A DNA stretch of 58,793 nucleotides from Calditrichota bacterium. GTDB lineage: Bacteria > Electryoneota > AABM5-125-24 > Hatepunaeales > Hatepunaeaceae. The notes below the pieces were generated by a model, which searched no databases, was not told the DNA's origin, and saw only the letters and a program-made list of their open reading frames with translations. Shown here one piece after another: positions 37,264 through 46,402 of the stretch; positions within the stretch are counted from its first letter, which is position 1; the number at the start of each line of letters is the position of its first letter. The stretch is taken from contig JABGPL010000019.1 in assembly GCA_018644935.1 (NCBI GenBank), forward strand, positions 1-58,793, written 5' to 3'. A program made the position numbers and the translations under genes.

Positions 37264-37778
37264 TGCAAATCTCATTGAAGATATCCGATTTTGATATATA
37301 AATGGATCTACGAAATTGACGAATTAGAAAACTTTTATGATCCTCCACAAATCCTTCTGAAAACTCCAGTTATAGTTTCAAATAACTTTCCGATCACAAC
37401 CAATTGTAAATTCGTGTATTTTGCGATATAGTTTTCACGTGAAATGTTATCAAGCGAGTGAGCATTTAAATGTGTAGGAAGAGAATAAGTGATTTGTAAC
37501 AATTTGTTAATATGACACTTATCCTTTCAGGCGATTAATGGCACTTTTTTGAACAGAGTTAGATGTAAGATTGTTTAATTCTAATATGCATAAAAACGGC
37601 TTATTTTCAGGCAGTTTCGGACACTTCAACATTTTGTTGCGTTTATCATAAGTTTCTATTTTACAGCAAATTTTATTTGCGTTTTCTATTAAAAGATATT
37701 AATTTAAAGCTCTCAGAACAATATGATGTAAATTTCGTTAACTAACCAACTAACAACTGGTTTGGTCAAGGGACTAAA
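37264..37778. other. 515-base AT-rich leader/spacer before rpsA
   Basis: No gene, tRNA or clear repeat is seen. The stretch is very AT-rich and should hold the rpsA promoter and possibly a long 5' leader. The last 16 bases (GTCAAGGGACTAAAATGG) carry an AAGGGA ribosome-site-like sequence before the rpsA ATG. Confidence 0.45.
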
Positions 37779-40271
37779 ATGGTTACAGAACAACCAAATC
37801 CACAGGCTAAACAGGATGATAAGGCTACGGACCCTGTGATTGATTCCACTCCTGAAGTTCAGGAAGAGAAATCAGAACCCAAAACCGTTACACCGGAAGA
37901 GAAGCCCGTTACTGTAGAAGCGACTCCTTCGGATGAGCAGCCTAACCCTAAACCCGCTTCACCTGAAAGCGGTTCCGAGAAAGAGACAGAAGCAGATCCA
38001 CCTTCAACGGGATTATTTGATGCAGATCCTTATGAAGATGATTTGCCGGAAGAAGTCATCATGGACATTGCTGACATCAAGGAAGAAGATGAGTATTCAC
38101 CAGAAGAACGTTCAGAGCTCGAGGCAAGATATGCCGAGACGATGAAGGTCTTCCGTTCAGGTGAACTTGTGATGGGTAAAATCGTCGCAATCGGTGAAAG
38201 TGATGTCGCAATAGATATCGGGTTCAAATCTGAAGGAAGTGTTTCCTTTGAAGAATTTGATAACCCCGAAACATTGTCCATTGGCGACGAAGTTGAAGTA
38301 TGTATTGATAGTATTGAGAGTCGTCACGGTTCGCTGATACTTTCAAAGAAGAAAGCCGAATTCCAGAGAATTTGGGAGAAAATCAATAATCTGTATCTGT
38401 CCGGTGAAATGGTCGAAGCGCAGATTGTACGCCGTATCAAGGGTGGTATGGTTGTGGATCTGTTCGGAGTTGAAGCATTCCTGCCCGGATCTCAAATTGA
38501 TGTTCACCCGGTTCGTGATTTCGATGCACTTGTTACCGCCAATATGGACTTCCGCATTATCAAAGTGAATAATGCAAGGAAGAACGTCGTGCTGTCCCAT
38601 AAGGTTCTCGTCGAAGAGAGTTTACGTGAAATTCGTGAAAAAGTACTCGCAGAACTTGAAGAAGGTCAGGTCGTTGAAGGCGTTGTCAAGAATATTACCG
38701 ACTTTGGTGTATTCGTTGATCTCGGTGGGGTCGACGGATTATTACATATAACAGATCTTTCATGGGGACGTGTTTCCCATCCGTCTGATGTCGTTTCATT
38801 GGATGAAAAGATCGCAGTAAAGGTTCTTCATTACGATAAAGAAAAACGTCGTATTAGCCTCGGACTGAAGCAGCTAAAAGAACACCATTGGGATGAGATA
38901 GAAGTTAAATACCCGATCAATTCCAAGGTCAAGGGTAAAGTTGTCTCTATCGTCAAGTACGGTGCGTTTGTTGAACTCGAAGAAGGTGTTGAAGGTCTCG
39001 TACACATTTCTGAAATGAGTTGGACACAACATATCAAGCATCCGTCCCAGATGGTGAATGTAAATGATGAGATAGAGGTTGTAATCCTGAATATTGACCG
39101 TGAGAACCGCAAAGTTTCCCTCGGTATGAAGCAGGTTGAAGAAGACCCGTGGGAACGCCTCGAACAGGTATTCCTTCCCGGAACCAAGCATACAGGTATC
39201 GTTCGCGATCTCGTACCATTTGGTGCCTTCGTTGAATTAGATCCTGGTATTGACGGTTTGGTTCACATTTCCGATTTGTCTTGGACTCGCAAAGTTCGCC
39301 ATCCTGGTGAAATTGTGAAGAAGGGTCAGGAAATTGAAGTTGTTATCCTTAACTTTGATAAAAACGAGCGTCGTATTGCCCTTGGGTTCAAGCAATTGGA
39401 AGATGATCCCTGGGATACTTTTGAACGTGAATACACTATTCGAGCCAAGACTGAAGGTTCTGTAATCCGTGTTCTTGAGAAAGGCGTTGTTGTAATGTTG
39501 TCGCTTGGAGTAGAAGGATTCATTCCAAACTCACAGCTCGGAAAATCTCTTGCTGGTGATAACAAAAAGAAAATTAAAGAAGGTGACAATATCGAACTTG
39601 AAGTTATCGAATTCGATAAAAGCAACCACAGGATAGTTCTTTCTCACTCATCAGTTGAACGTACAAAAGACAGGGATAGCTATCGTACATACAATGATGG
39701 TGCCGACGAGACAAAAACTACTATTGGTGATCTGATAGGCAGTGCTGTTATTGGTGATGAAAAACCAGCAGATGGTGCAAAGAAGAAGTCACGGAAGAAA
39801 GAAGATAAGAAGGAAGCAGAAGAAGTTTCCAGCCCCGAATCTCTTTTCAAAGAAGAAAAAACCGAGACTGTTGAAGATGCTCCTGAAGTTGTAGAGGAAG
39901 TACCAGTCGAAGCTGCACCTGTTGAAAAAGCAGAAGCTGTTGTTACAGAGCCCGCACCTGAAGTTGCTGAACCTCCTGTTGACGAAAAACCTGAAGAAGT
40001 TACTGAGGTAAAAGTCAAAAAGGAAAAGAAAGCAAAGAAAGAAAAAGAAGAAGCTAAAGACGGAGAAAAGGCAAGTGCTGACGCTCCCGATGACAAAGAA
40101 GAACCAGTAGAAAAAACCAAAAAGACCAAGAAGGTTGAATCTGCTGTAAAAGCTGAAGTGGTTGAAGACCCGGCTCCTGAGCCGGAGAAAACAGAAGCCG
40201 CTGAAACGGTTGAAGAAACACCGGCAAAGGAAGAAAAAGCTTCTGATAAGAAAGACGAAAAAAAGGACTAA
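37779..40271 (+). CDS. rpsA: 30S ribosomal protein S1 with long charged N- and C-terminal extensions
   Basis: The 830-residue product has six S1 (OB-fold) domains between about residues 127 and 620. Domains 3-5 show the best RNA-binding signatures (DFGVFVDLGGVDGLLHITDL, KYGAFVELEEGVEGLVHISE, PFGAFVELDPGIDGLVHISD). S1 binds mRNA upstream of the start codon and helps the 30S subunit initiate. The first about 120 residues are acidic and Pro/Glu-rich. The last about 205 are Lys/Glu/Ala/Pro/Val-rich and low complexity. E. coli S1 is 557 residues, so the arms add about 270. A terminator hairpin follows. Confidence 0.95.
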   Translation: MVTEQPNPQAKQDDKATDPVIDSTPEVQEEKSEPKTVTPEEKPVTVEATPSDEQPNPKPASPESGSEKETEADPPSTGLFDADPYEDDLPEEVIMDIADIKEEDEYSPEERSELEARYAETMKVFRSGELVMGKIVAIGESDVAIDIGFKSEGSVSFEEFDNPETLSIGDEVEVCIDSIESRHGSLILSKKKAEFQRIWEKINNLYLSGEMVEAQIVRRIKGGMVVDLFGVEAFLPGSQIDVHPVRDFDALVTANMDFRIIKVNNARKNVVLSHKVLVEESLREIREKVLAELEEGQVVEGVVKNITDFGVFVDLGGVDGLLHITDLSWGRVSHPSDVVSLDEKIAVKVLHYDKEKRRISLGLKQLKEHHWDEIEVKYPINSKVKGKVVSIVKYGAFVELEEGVEGLVHISEMSWTQHIKHPSQMVNVNDEIEVVILNIDRENRKVSLGMKQVEEDPWERLEQVFLPGTKHTGIVRDLVPFGAFVELDPGIDGLVHISDLSWTRKVRHPGEIVKKGQEIEVVILNFDKNERRIALGFKQLEDDPWDTFEREYTIRAKTEGSVIRVLEKGVVVMLSLGVEGFIPNSQLGKSLAGDNKKKIKEGDNIELEVIEFDKSNHRIVLSHSSVERTKDRDSYRTYNDGADETKTTIGDLIGSAVIGDEKPADGAKKKSRKKEDKKEAEEVSSPESLFKEEKTETVEDAPEVVEEVPVEAAPVEKAEAVVTEPAPEVAEPPVDEKPEEVTEVKVKKEKKAKKEKEEAKDGEKASADAPDDKEEPVEKTKKTKKVESAVKAEVVEDPAPEPEKTEAAETVEETPAKEEKASDKKDEKKD

Positions 40272-40303
40272 TCTGAACTCAGAATAGTCTTTTGTAGATA
40301 CAT

Positions 40304-40350
40304 ATCCAGTCTGGTGAAGAAAAGTACTTCATCAGGCTGGATTTCATTTT
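40304..40350 (+). terminator. Rho-independent terminator of rpsA
   Basis: A 16-bp stem, 40304-40319 with 40327-40342, carries two wobble pairs and a 7-base loop. TTTCATTTTT follows. It lies immediately before the ATG of mtaB at 40354, so mtaB needs readthrough or has its promoter inside rpsA. Confidence 0.82.
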
Positions 40351-40353
40351 TAA

Positions 40354-41667
40354 ATGGTCGACAATTTGAATAAAGCACGTTTTCATACATTGGGTTGTAA
40401 ACTGAACCAATCGGAATCAAACCAGATTGGTAACATACTCTCTGCTGCAGGAATAGCTGAGCGGATGCAGAAGGATGAGGAAAATCCGGATATAGTATTC
40501 ATCAACAGTTGTGCTGTTACCGGAAAGGCAGCGGCAAAATCCAGGCATGCAATCAATCGACTGGTCAAAGAGAATCCAGAGGCAATTGTTATTGTAACTG
40601 GTTGTATGGCTCAGTTGGACCCTGAAGGGACCGGGAGCATCCCGGGGGTGGATTACGTTCTTGGAATTGATGAAAGGTTTTCAACGGATTGGTGGCAGGG
40701 AAAACCCGAACAACCAATTGTTAGAGTGAGTTCGGATCCGTTTAGAATTAGGGCTGATTTAGAAAAACAGAGTTTAAACAGGGCCAGACCCTTATTGAAA
40801 ATTCAAGATGGTTGTGACCATTTTTGTTCCTATTGTATCATTCCTCTGCTAAGAGGTACTTGTCGTAGTTTGCCTGCTGAAGACGTCCTGGTGTGTGCCA
40901 AAAGACTGGTTGATATCGGAGCGGAAGAAATAGTACTCACTGGAGTCAGAATAGGTGCCTGGGGCAAAGATTTGAAAGGTGGTGAATCTTTTAAACGACT
41001 TCTAGGTGATTTGACCGCTATCGGTGGCTTGCGCAGGATCCGGTTAGGGTCAGTTGAACCCTGGGAAATAGATGAGGAGCTAATTAGAATCGTCATTGAT
41101 AACCCTGGAATCTGTAACCATTTGCATGTCCCTATTCAGCACACATCGCGGGAAGTCCTTAGGGCAATGGGCCGACCACGTTTGGAAAGAACTCTGGAGT
41201 TGTTGGTTGATGCAAAGAAATCCAATCCTTTGCTCGGCTTTGGAATAGATGTGATTCTTGGTTTTCCAGGCGAAACTGAAGCTGATTTTGATAAACTAGT
41301 GTCAGATATATCAAATCTGCCGATAACCTATTTACATGCATTTGGATATTCAGAACGGCCCGGAACAAAGGCTGCTAAACTAAAATTCAGACGGTCTCCA
41401 ACAGAAATCAAAAGAAGAGTGACTTCAGTCACAAACATTGGGCAGGAGAAGCGCGTTATTTTTAGTAAACAGCAGATTGGTAGAATCTGTCACGCAATTC
41501 CTGACCATATTCAGCCAAATCAAGAGTATACGAAAGCTATAACTGGCAACTATTTGCGTTTGAAACTTAAATCATCCGGTCTTACTGCCGGTAAGTGTTT
41601 AAGGGTAAGAATTGATCATGATTCAGGTGATGATCTGATCGGAATTCCGGATAATAATCTTTTCTAA
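40354..41667 (+). CDS. mtaB: tRNA t6A37 methylthiotransferase MtaB
   Basis: The 437-residue radical-SAM enzyme adds the methylthio group to t6A37 of tRNA. The N-terminal UPF0004 domain has the three cluster cysteines (TLGCKLNQSE, INSCAVTG, VTGCMAQ). The radical-SAM motif Cx3Cx2C is in DGCDHFCSYCIIPLLRG, followed by GVRIGAWG, GSVEPWEI and HLHVPIQHTS. A short C-terminal TRAM-like region ends the protein. The FHTLGCKLNQSE start separates MtaB from MiaB (usually TxGCQMN) and RimO. A strong terminator stem ends just upstream of the start codon. Confidence 0.92.
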   Translation: MVDNLNKARFHTLGCKLNQSESNQIGNILSAAGIAERMQKDEENPDIVFINSCAVTGKAAAKSRHAINRLVKENPEAIVIVTGCMAQLDPEGTGSIPGVDYVLGIDERFSTDWWQGKPEQPIVRVSSDPFRIRADLEKQSLNRARPLLKIQDGCDHFCSYCIIPLLRGTCRSLPAEDVLVCAKRLVDIGAEEIVLTGVRIGAWGKDLKGGESFKRLLGDLTAIGGLRRIRLGSVEPWEIDEELIRIVIDNPGICNHLHVPIQHTSREVLRAMGRPRLERTLELLVDAKKSNPLLGFGIDVILGFPGETEADFDKLVSDISNLPITYLHAFGYSERPGTKAAKLKFRRSPTEIKRRVTSVTNIGQEKRVIFSKQQIGRICHAIPDHIQPNQEYTKAITGNYLRLKLKSSGLTAGKCLRVRIDHDSGDDLIGIPDNNLF

Positions 41668-42079
41668 AGATGTGTGCAAATAATGCGTATTTCGGTAATA
41701 TATGCTTGACTTTGCTGCAATTTATAGTTACTTTCAGGATAGGAAAGTGTAAAATCTGATTAAAGTTCATTTTTTACATCACTTTCTCAATAAAGAACTC
41801 GACCTCCACAGGACTGCTAATCTATAAGAAATCGTGAACTGCACAACAAACTTGCCCTGCTTCTGAATTTACAAAAGTAAGTTAATTAGTAAAATACCAA
41901 GTGCTTTCGACCGTATTGCGGGATTTTGTATTCATACGGTTATAAAGAAAACTTTTAAAGAGACCATCGGTTAAGGATAAATTTCTTTGACCTTCTGATA
42001 TTGGATGTTTGACGCTCAGTGCAAGGTATTAATACTTGTTCACCACCTTATTTGATTATGAGGTAAAAAGAACAGAAAA
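41668..42079. other. 412-base gene-free AT-rich spacer
   Basis: No gene, hairpin terminator, tRNA or repeat is recognised between mtaB and the beta-helix protein gene. The last bases (AAAAAGAACAG) are a weak ribosome-site candidate for the next gene. Confidence 0.4.
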
Positions 42080-43654
42080 ATGAGAAGATTTAAGAAAAAC
42101 ATGACAAATCAGGTGTTTCCTGAAAAATGGCATACGCGAGAGTCGCGCATTGTTGTGGTGCTCTTCATTGTGATATCTCTTGTTATCCTGTGCCCTCCTG
42201 AAATGTTTGCTCAGGTTGAACCCGGAGATGTCTGGGGTCATTGGCCGGGAGATTTGGGATTAGGTCCTGATGATCCTATTATCATAATGGGAAACATTAA
42301 TGTGCCAGCTGACAGTACATTGGAAATTGACGCCGGCACATCAATAGTCGTTGTTCGTTTCAATACTCGAATCACCGTTAACGGTAGACTTATTGCGATA
42401 GGTGACTCTGCGAATAAAATCGTTTTCCACCAGCGGGAATTTCTTCGTTGGTCGGGTTTTAGATTTGTGCAAAGCGCTGGTAATGAATCAATCCTTGAAT
42501 GGTGCGAGATTAAAAATGCTACTTTTGCAATTGAGTGTCAGTATTCCAGCCCTACTTTAAGACATAACATAATAACTGCCACCAATTATGGGATTGATTG
42601 TACTGGATCCAGCCCTGAAATTGCAAACAACACAATAATTGTGGGTAATGATCAAACTCTCCGGCAGGCAGATGGAATTTATCTTCATGTAGAATCTAAT
42701 GCCACCATCACGGGCAATAGGATAGAGGTTCAAACGTTCTCGCGATACCCAGCCACCGGGATAAACATTCAGAGCGAGAGCTCACCTGAGATTTCAAGAA
42801 ATTGGATAGAAGTTAATGGCGGTTCAAGAGGTTTTGGGGCGACCGTAACTGGAATTTATGCCCTTAACTCAATTAATCCGATTATTGAGTATAATATTAT
42901 TCGAACTCAAACATATCATACTATGTATGGTGTTAGATTGGTCGAATCCACGGAAGCAATCCTACAAAATAACACTCTTCACATGTTCGGTTCCCTCATT
43001 ACAGCGATTGGGATTGATGCGAGTAGTTCGGTGCTTATGATTAAGAATAATTCCATTCTTGGCGGCAATAACGGCAGTATCGGAATAAACTCAGATAACG
43101 CTTCCGTAGTTGTTCCGGGTAGTGAATATAATAACCTTTGGGCACATGGAGTTAATTATGCGGGGACTTGGGAAGGGGACCCTACTGATATCATTGCAGA
43201 TCCATTATTAGATTCTTTGACATATACCCCACGATGGGAAAACCAGGATCAGGGGAACGAAATCAAATCTCCCTGCATAGATGCTGGAGATCCAGTAATT
43301 TATGATCCGGATGAAACCCGATCTGATATCGGAGCTGTTTATTTTGATCAATCGGTTCCTGATGGTGTTTATAATCCATATGTTGAACCCCGATCTTTCA
43401 GTTTAGCAGAGGCTTATCCCAATCCCTTTAATTCAACACTCATGCTTGAAGTTACATTACCTGCTGCTCAATTGACAAAGGTGACATCTTTCAGTATTTC
43501 CGGTCGCAGGATTGAGGATATCTGGAACGGTAACCTCACACAGGGAAAACACCATTTCCAATGGTCTCCTGATAATCTTCCAGCTGGGGAGTACCTGATC
43601 AGATTTGATTCTGGAAAAAAGAACGAGATTAAGCGGGTTGTTTACCTGCCGTAA
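42080..43654 (+). CDS. Secreted right-handed beta-helix repeat protein with T9SS sorting domain
   Basis: The 524-residue product has a long N-region and a hydrophobic core (about 24-40) ending in MFAQVEP. Residues about 60-345 hold parallel-beta-helix (PbH1-type) rungs such as ATFAIECQYSSPTLRHNII, NYGIDCTGSSPEIANNTI and NATITGNRIEV, as in pectate-lyase-like and NosD-like proteins. A sorting domain (AEAYPNPFNSTLMLEV ... RVVYLP) ends the protein. Such helices bind or cleave polysaccharides, but no catalytic residues are assigned here. An in-frame ATG at 42101 is an alternative start. Confidence 0.85.
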   Translation: MRRFKKNMTNQVFPEKWHTRESRIVVVLFIVISLVILCPPEMFAQVEPGDVWGHWPGDLGLGPDDPIIIMGNINVPADSTLEIDAGTSIVVVRFNTRITVNGRLIAIGDSANKIVFHQREFLRWSGFRFVQSAGNESILEWCEIKNATFAIECQYSSPTLRHNIITATNYGIDCTGSSPEIANNTIIVGNDQTLRQADGIYLHVESNATITGNRIEVQTFSRYPATGINIQSESSPEISRNWIEVNGGSRGFGATVTGIYALNSINPIIEYNIIRTQTYHTMYGVRLVESTEAILQNNTLHMFGSLITAIGIDASSSVLMIKNNSILGGNNGSIGINSDNASVVVPGSEYNNLWAHGVNYAGTWEGDPTDIIADPLLDSLTYTPRWENQDQGNEIKSPCIDAGDPVIYDPDETRSDIGAVYFDQSVPDGVYNPYVEPRSFSLAEAYPNPFNSTLMLEVTLPAAQLTKVTSFSISGRRIEDIWNGNLTQGKHHFQWSPDNLPAGEYLIRFDSGKKNEIKRVVYLP

Positions 43655-43680
43655 GTAACTCTCGACATATAAAATTTTGA

Positions 43681-43712
43681 AAGGGCTGGATAAATTTCCA
43701 GCCCTTTTTTTT
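43681..43712 (+). terminator. Rho-independent terminator of the beta-helix protein gene
   Basis: AAGGGCTGGA (43681-43690) and TCCAGCCCTT (43697-43706) form a perfect 10-bp stem with a 6-base loop. A run of eight T residues follows. Confidence 0.92.
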
Positions 43713-43892
43713 GATTTTAAGAGTTGGATAATTGTGTCGGAATCACAGAACATTGTTTGAGTCAGGCAACCTGGATAATTTTGACATAGCCGAAATGCCT
43801 GCTTATAATGCCTTTACATAATTGAAATGATATTTACATAAAAGATTTACCAGTACTAGAATTCCAGAAGCTATTCAAATTGGCAACACAAT

Positions 43893-44177
43893 GATAATAC
43901 GGAGTTTCTACAATTCCACGTTATCTGAAACCCTGGCAAATCCTATTCCATTTAAATCATCAGTTAAGCTGTTGATGTATTTGTCGCACAAAGATCATGT
44001 TTCGCTCTCAATATTTGGAATAAACGGGCGGGAGGTTTCACGGTTAGTTGATGGGATGTTGGGATTGGGAATCAGGCGTTTGTTTGGAATGCAAGCGGTT
44101 TTCCGGCAGGGGTTTATTTTGTGAAGATGGAGGCTGGATCTGTTTCGGATATGCGGAAGGTTGTTTTGGTTCGGTAG
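43893..44177 (+). pseudogene. Frameshifted remnant of a T9SS sorting domain
   Basis: One frame gives NPIPFKSSVKLLMYL, LSIFGINGREVSRLVDG up to about 44065. A second frame then gives GNQAFVWNASGFPAGVYFVK ... MRKVVLVR and stops at 44175-44177. Joined with one inserted base near 44062-44072 they form a standard sorting domain of about 95 residues. No body of a secreted protein precedes it, so this looks like the tail of a mostly deleted gene. A hairpin with arms 44203-44212 and 44219-44228 follows. Confidence 0.75.
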
Positions 44178-44200
44178 ATCGGGATAGTTAGTGTAGAGAG

Positions 44201-44231
44201 AGAAATGGCGGGAAAAACCCCGCCATTTTCT
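44201..44231. terminator. Hairpin terminator between the sorting-domain remnant and ferredoxin gene
   Basis: AAATGGCGGG (44203-44212) pairs with CCCGCCATTT (44219-44228) across a 6-base loop. TTC follows on the plus strand, and the opposite strand continues with TTTCTCTCT. It lies between two convergent units and may serve both. Confidence 0.75.
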
Positions 44232-44251
44232 TACAACTATATGGGTCTTAC

Positions 44252-44449
44252 TTAGTCGTCATCGACTGTGAAAATACACTCGACCGGGCAAACCTCAATG
44301 CACTGAGGTTCGTCAAAATGACCATCACATTCAATACATGTTTCTGCATCTATTTCAAAAAATTCGTCACCTTCAGTTATTGCTTCAACCGGACATTCTG
44401 GTTCGCAGACACCACAGTTGATGCACTCTTCGTTGATGTACAATGCCAT
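44252..44449 (-). CDS. 2[4Fe-4S] ferredoxin, YfhL/Alvin type
   Basis: The 65-residue product has two cysteine clusters, CINCGVCEPECP and CIECDGHFDEPQCIEVCP. The second carries an extra loop (about 8 residues) between its second and third cysteines, which is characteristic of the Allochromatium-type ferredoxins with low redox potential. An ATG at 44464 is also in frame, but GGAGG lies inside that extension just upstream of the ATG at 44449, which is therefore the likely start. It lies 77 bases downstream of frr. The redox partner is unknown. Confidence 0.9.
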   Translation of the reverse strand: MALYINEECINCGVCEPECPVEAITEGDEFFEIDAETCIECDGHFDEPQCIEVCPVECIFTVDDD

Positions 44450-44526
44450 CGGTATTTCCTCCATTCAGATTTTTGTAATGACATCATGTTAGCGGTGAAG
44501 CTCAACACAATATTGGGAAAAACGTC

Positions 44527-45081
44527 CTACTCCGACCGAATTTCACTTTCGCGGTTTTTCAGCAAAAGATCAATTTCAGCGGTAAATTTATTTGTTTCTT
44601 TTTGGACCACATCCTGCATACGTCTCATTTCATCTTCTGAAATCTGTTTATCCTTCTCAGCAGTTTTCAGCTGCTCATTCGCATCCCTGCGAATGTTTCG
44701 AATTGAGACTCTTCCATCTTCTGCAAAGCGTTTAATAATCTTGATTATTTCCTCGCGGCGCTCTGTTGTAAGTACAGGAACCGGAATGCGGATTATGCGT
44801 CCGTCATTCTGAGGATTAAATCCCAGATCACTCGCCTGAATCGCCTTTTCAATGTTGCTGAGAGCACTGGCATCAAAAGGCGAAACAACCAGCAAGCGTG
44901 CTTCAGGGGCAGCAATGCTGGCGATCTGTTTTAAAGGTGTGAGATTACCGTAATAATCAACCTTGATTGTATCAAGTAAAGTCGGTGTTGCTTTTCCTGT
45001 CCGGAGGCGCATCATTTCGTCACGAGTATGTGCAACCGCTTTTTCCATTTTAGCCGTAGCTTCTTTTGGGGTATCGCTCAC
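44527..45081 (-). CDS. frr: Ribosome recycling factor
   Basis: The 184-residue length is typical. Family segments visible are AVAHTRDEMMRLRTGKATPTLLD, KQIASIAAPEARLLVVSPFD, DGRIIRIPVPVLTTERREEI and VSIRNIRRDANEQL. The protein splits post-termination ribosomes together with EF-G. The ATG overlaps the pyrH stop by 4 bases (ATGA), the last junction of the conserved rpsB-tsf-pyrH-frr cluster. Confidence 0.97.
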   Translation of the reverse strand: MSDTPKEATAKMEKAVAHTRDEMMRLRTGKATPTLLDTIKVDYYGNLTPLKQIASIAAPEARLLVVSPFDASALSNIEKAIQASDLGFNPQNDGRIIRIPVPVLTTERREEIIKIIKRFAEDGRVSIRNIRRDANEQLKTAEKDKQISEDEMRRMQDVVQKETNKFTAEIDLLLKNRESEIRSE

Positions 45082-45803
45082 TCTTGAATCTCCTTGACCA
45101 TTGTGCCTATTTTCTCTCCAGAGATAACTCGCCAGAGATTGCCTTCCTCAGTGAGATCAAATACACAGATCGGGATTTTGTTATCCTGGCAAAATGTAAT
45201 CGCTGTCAGGTCCATAACTTTTAATCCCTGACTGATTACTTTCATATAATCAATTTCTCCGAACCTGATAGCTTCTGTATCAAGTTTTGGATCTCTATCG
45301 TAGACACCGTCTACTTTTGTACCTTTTAGAATTATATCCGCCGAAACCTGAGTCGCTCTCAATGCTGCTGCAGTGTCTGTTGTGAAATATGGGTTTCCAG
45401 TACCAGCGGCAAAAACAACGACACGTTTCTTCTCAAGGTGTCTGATGGCGCGTCGTCTGATGAATGGCTCCACCAATTCCTGAATTCCAATCGCGGACAT
45501 AACACGCGATTGAATTCCAGTATTTTCCAGCGCATTTTGAATTGCCATTGCATTAATGACTGTGGAAAGCATTCCCATGTTATCTGCAATAATTCTATCG
45601 TAACCAATCTTTTCAGCTTCTGAGCCTCTAAAAAGATTGCCACCTCCTACAACGATACAAACTTCAATCCCCGAGCTGGATACGCGTTTGATTTCCTCAG
45701 CTATCCTGCCAACTAAATTGAAGTCGATACCACTTTTCTCGTTGCCTTTTAGAATGTCTCCGGAGAGTTTCAGAAGGACTCTTTTATATTGAGAAAAGCT
45801 CAA
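45078..45803 (-). CDS. pyrH: UMP kinase
   Basis: The 241-residue amino-acid-kinase fold protein phosphorylates UMP to UDP in pyrimidine nucleotide synthesis. Visible signatures are VLLKLSGDIL, CIVVGGGNLFRG, ADNMGMLSTVINAMAI, FAAGTGNPYFTTDTAAALRA, KGTKVDGVYDRDP and MDLTAITFC. The gene lies directly after tsf (stop and start adjacent) and overlaps frr, as in many bacteria. Confidence 0.97.
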   Translation of the reverse strand: MSFSQYKRVLLKLSGDILKGNEKSGIDFNLVGRIAEEIKRVSSSGIEVCIVVGGGNLFRGSEAEKIGYDRIIADNMGMLSTVINAMAIQNALENTGIQSRVMSAIGIQELVEPFIRRRAIRHLEKKRVVVFAAGTGNPYFTTDTAAALRATQVSADIILKGTKVDGVYDRDPKLDTEAIRFGEIDYMKVISQGLKVMDLTAITFCQDNKIPICVFDLTEEGNLWRVISGEKIGTMVKEIQE

Positions 45804-46400
45804 CTATTCACCGAGTATATAGCTCGCAAATCGACGCACCTGAATGTTCTCTTTGAATTTGCCGGCTATTGTAAGGACCACTTCACTAACTGTTTGATTG
45901 GTATCCTTAATATACAATTGTTCTATAAGACAATTTTCTTTAAAGAACTTATCAAGCTTTCCCTGTGAGATCTTTTCAATGATCTGGGCAGGTTTGTTTT
46001 CAGCAGCTAATTGCTCCCTATATATTTCTTTTTCATGTTCGATTATATCTTCAGGAACATCTTCTCGAGAAACATATGTCGGTTTGGCTGCTGCAACTTG
46101 CATAGCGAGATTGTGAACCAAATCTACAAATTCATCGGATCTTGCAACAAAATCTGTTTCGCATCCGACTTCGATAAGTATGCCTACTTTGCTGCCGGGG
46201 TGAATATATGCATCAATGACGCCTTCACCTGTAGCTCTTCCCTGTCTTGCTGCACCTTTCGAGACACCTTTCTTGCGAAGGTAATCGATTGCTTCTTCAA
46301 AATTGCCGTTCGTTTCCACGAGAGCTTTCTTGCAATCCATCATACCAAGCCCGGTTTTATCTCGGAGATCTTTCACGTCTTTAGCTGTTATTGGGCTCAT
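45804..46400 (-). CDS. tsf: Elongation factor Ts, short form
   Basis: The 198-residue product is a guanine nucleotide exchange factor for EF-Tu. The UBA-like N-terminus (VKDLRDKTGLGMMDCKKALVETNGN) and the core GILIEVGCETDFVARSDEF are present. Only one core subdomain follows, as in the roughly 200-residue EF-Ts of Thermus rather than the 283-residue E. coli form. It starts just past the rpsB stop (46403) and abuts pyrH. Confidence 0.95.
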   Translation of the reverse strand: MSPITAKDVKDLRDKTGLGMMDCKKALVETNGNFEEAIDYLRKKGVSKGAARQGRATGEGVIDAYIHPGSKVGILIEVGCETDFVARSDEFVDLVHNLAMQVAAAKPTYVSREDVPEDIIEHEKEIYREQLAAENKPAQIIEKISQGKLDKFFKENCLIEQLYIKDTNQTVSEVVLTIAGKFKENIQVRRFASYILGE

Positions 46401-46402
46401 GA

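Noticed and set aside
37264-37778. Autoregulatory S1 leader RNA or riboswitch
   Set aside because: No conserved motif or strong hairpin could be identified by reading; length and AT-richness alone are not enough.
39680-40129. 149-residue Ser-rich minus-strand ORF
   Set aside because: It is the antisense of the Lys/Glu-rich tail of ribosomal protein S1; such tails always give long Ser/Phe-rich antisense frames.
44318-44812. 164-residue plus-strand ORF
   Set aside because: It is antisense to the well-supported ferredoxin and frr genes.
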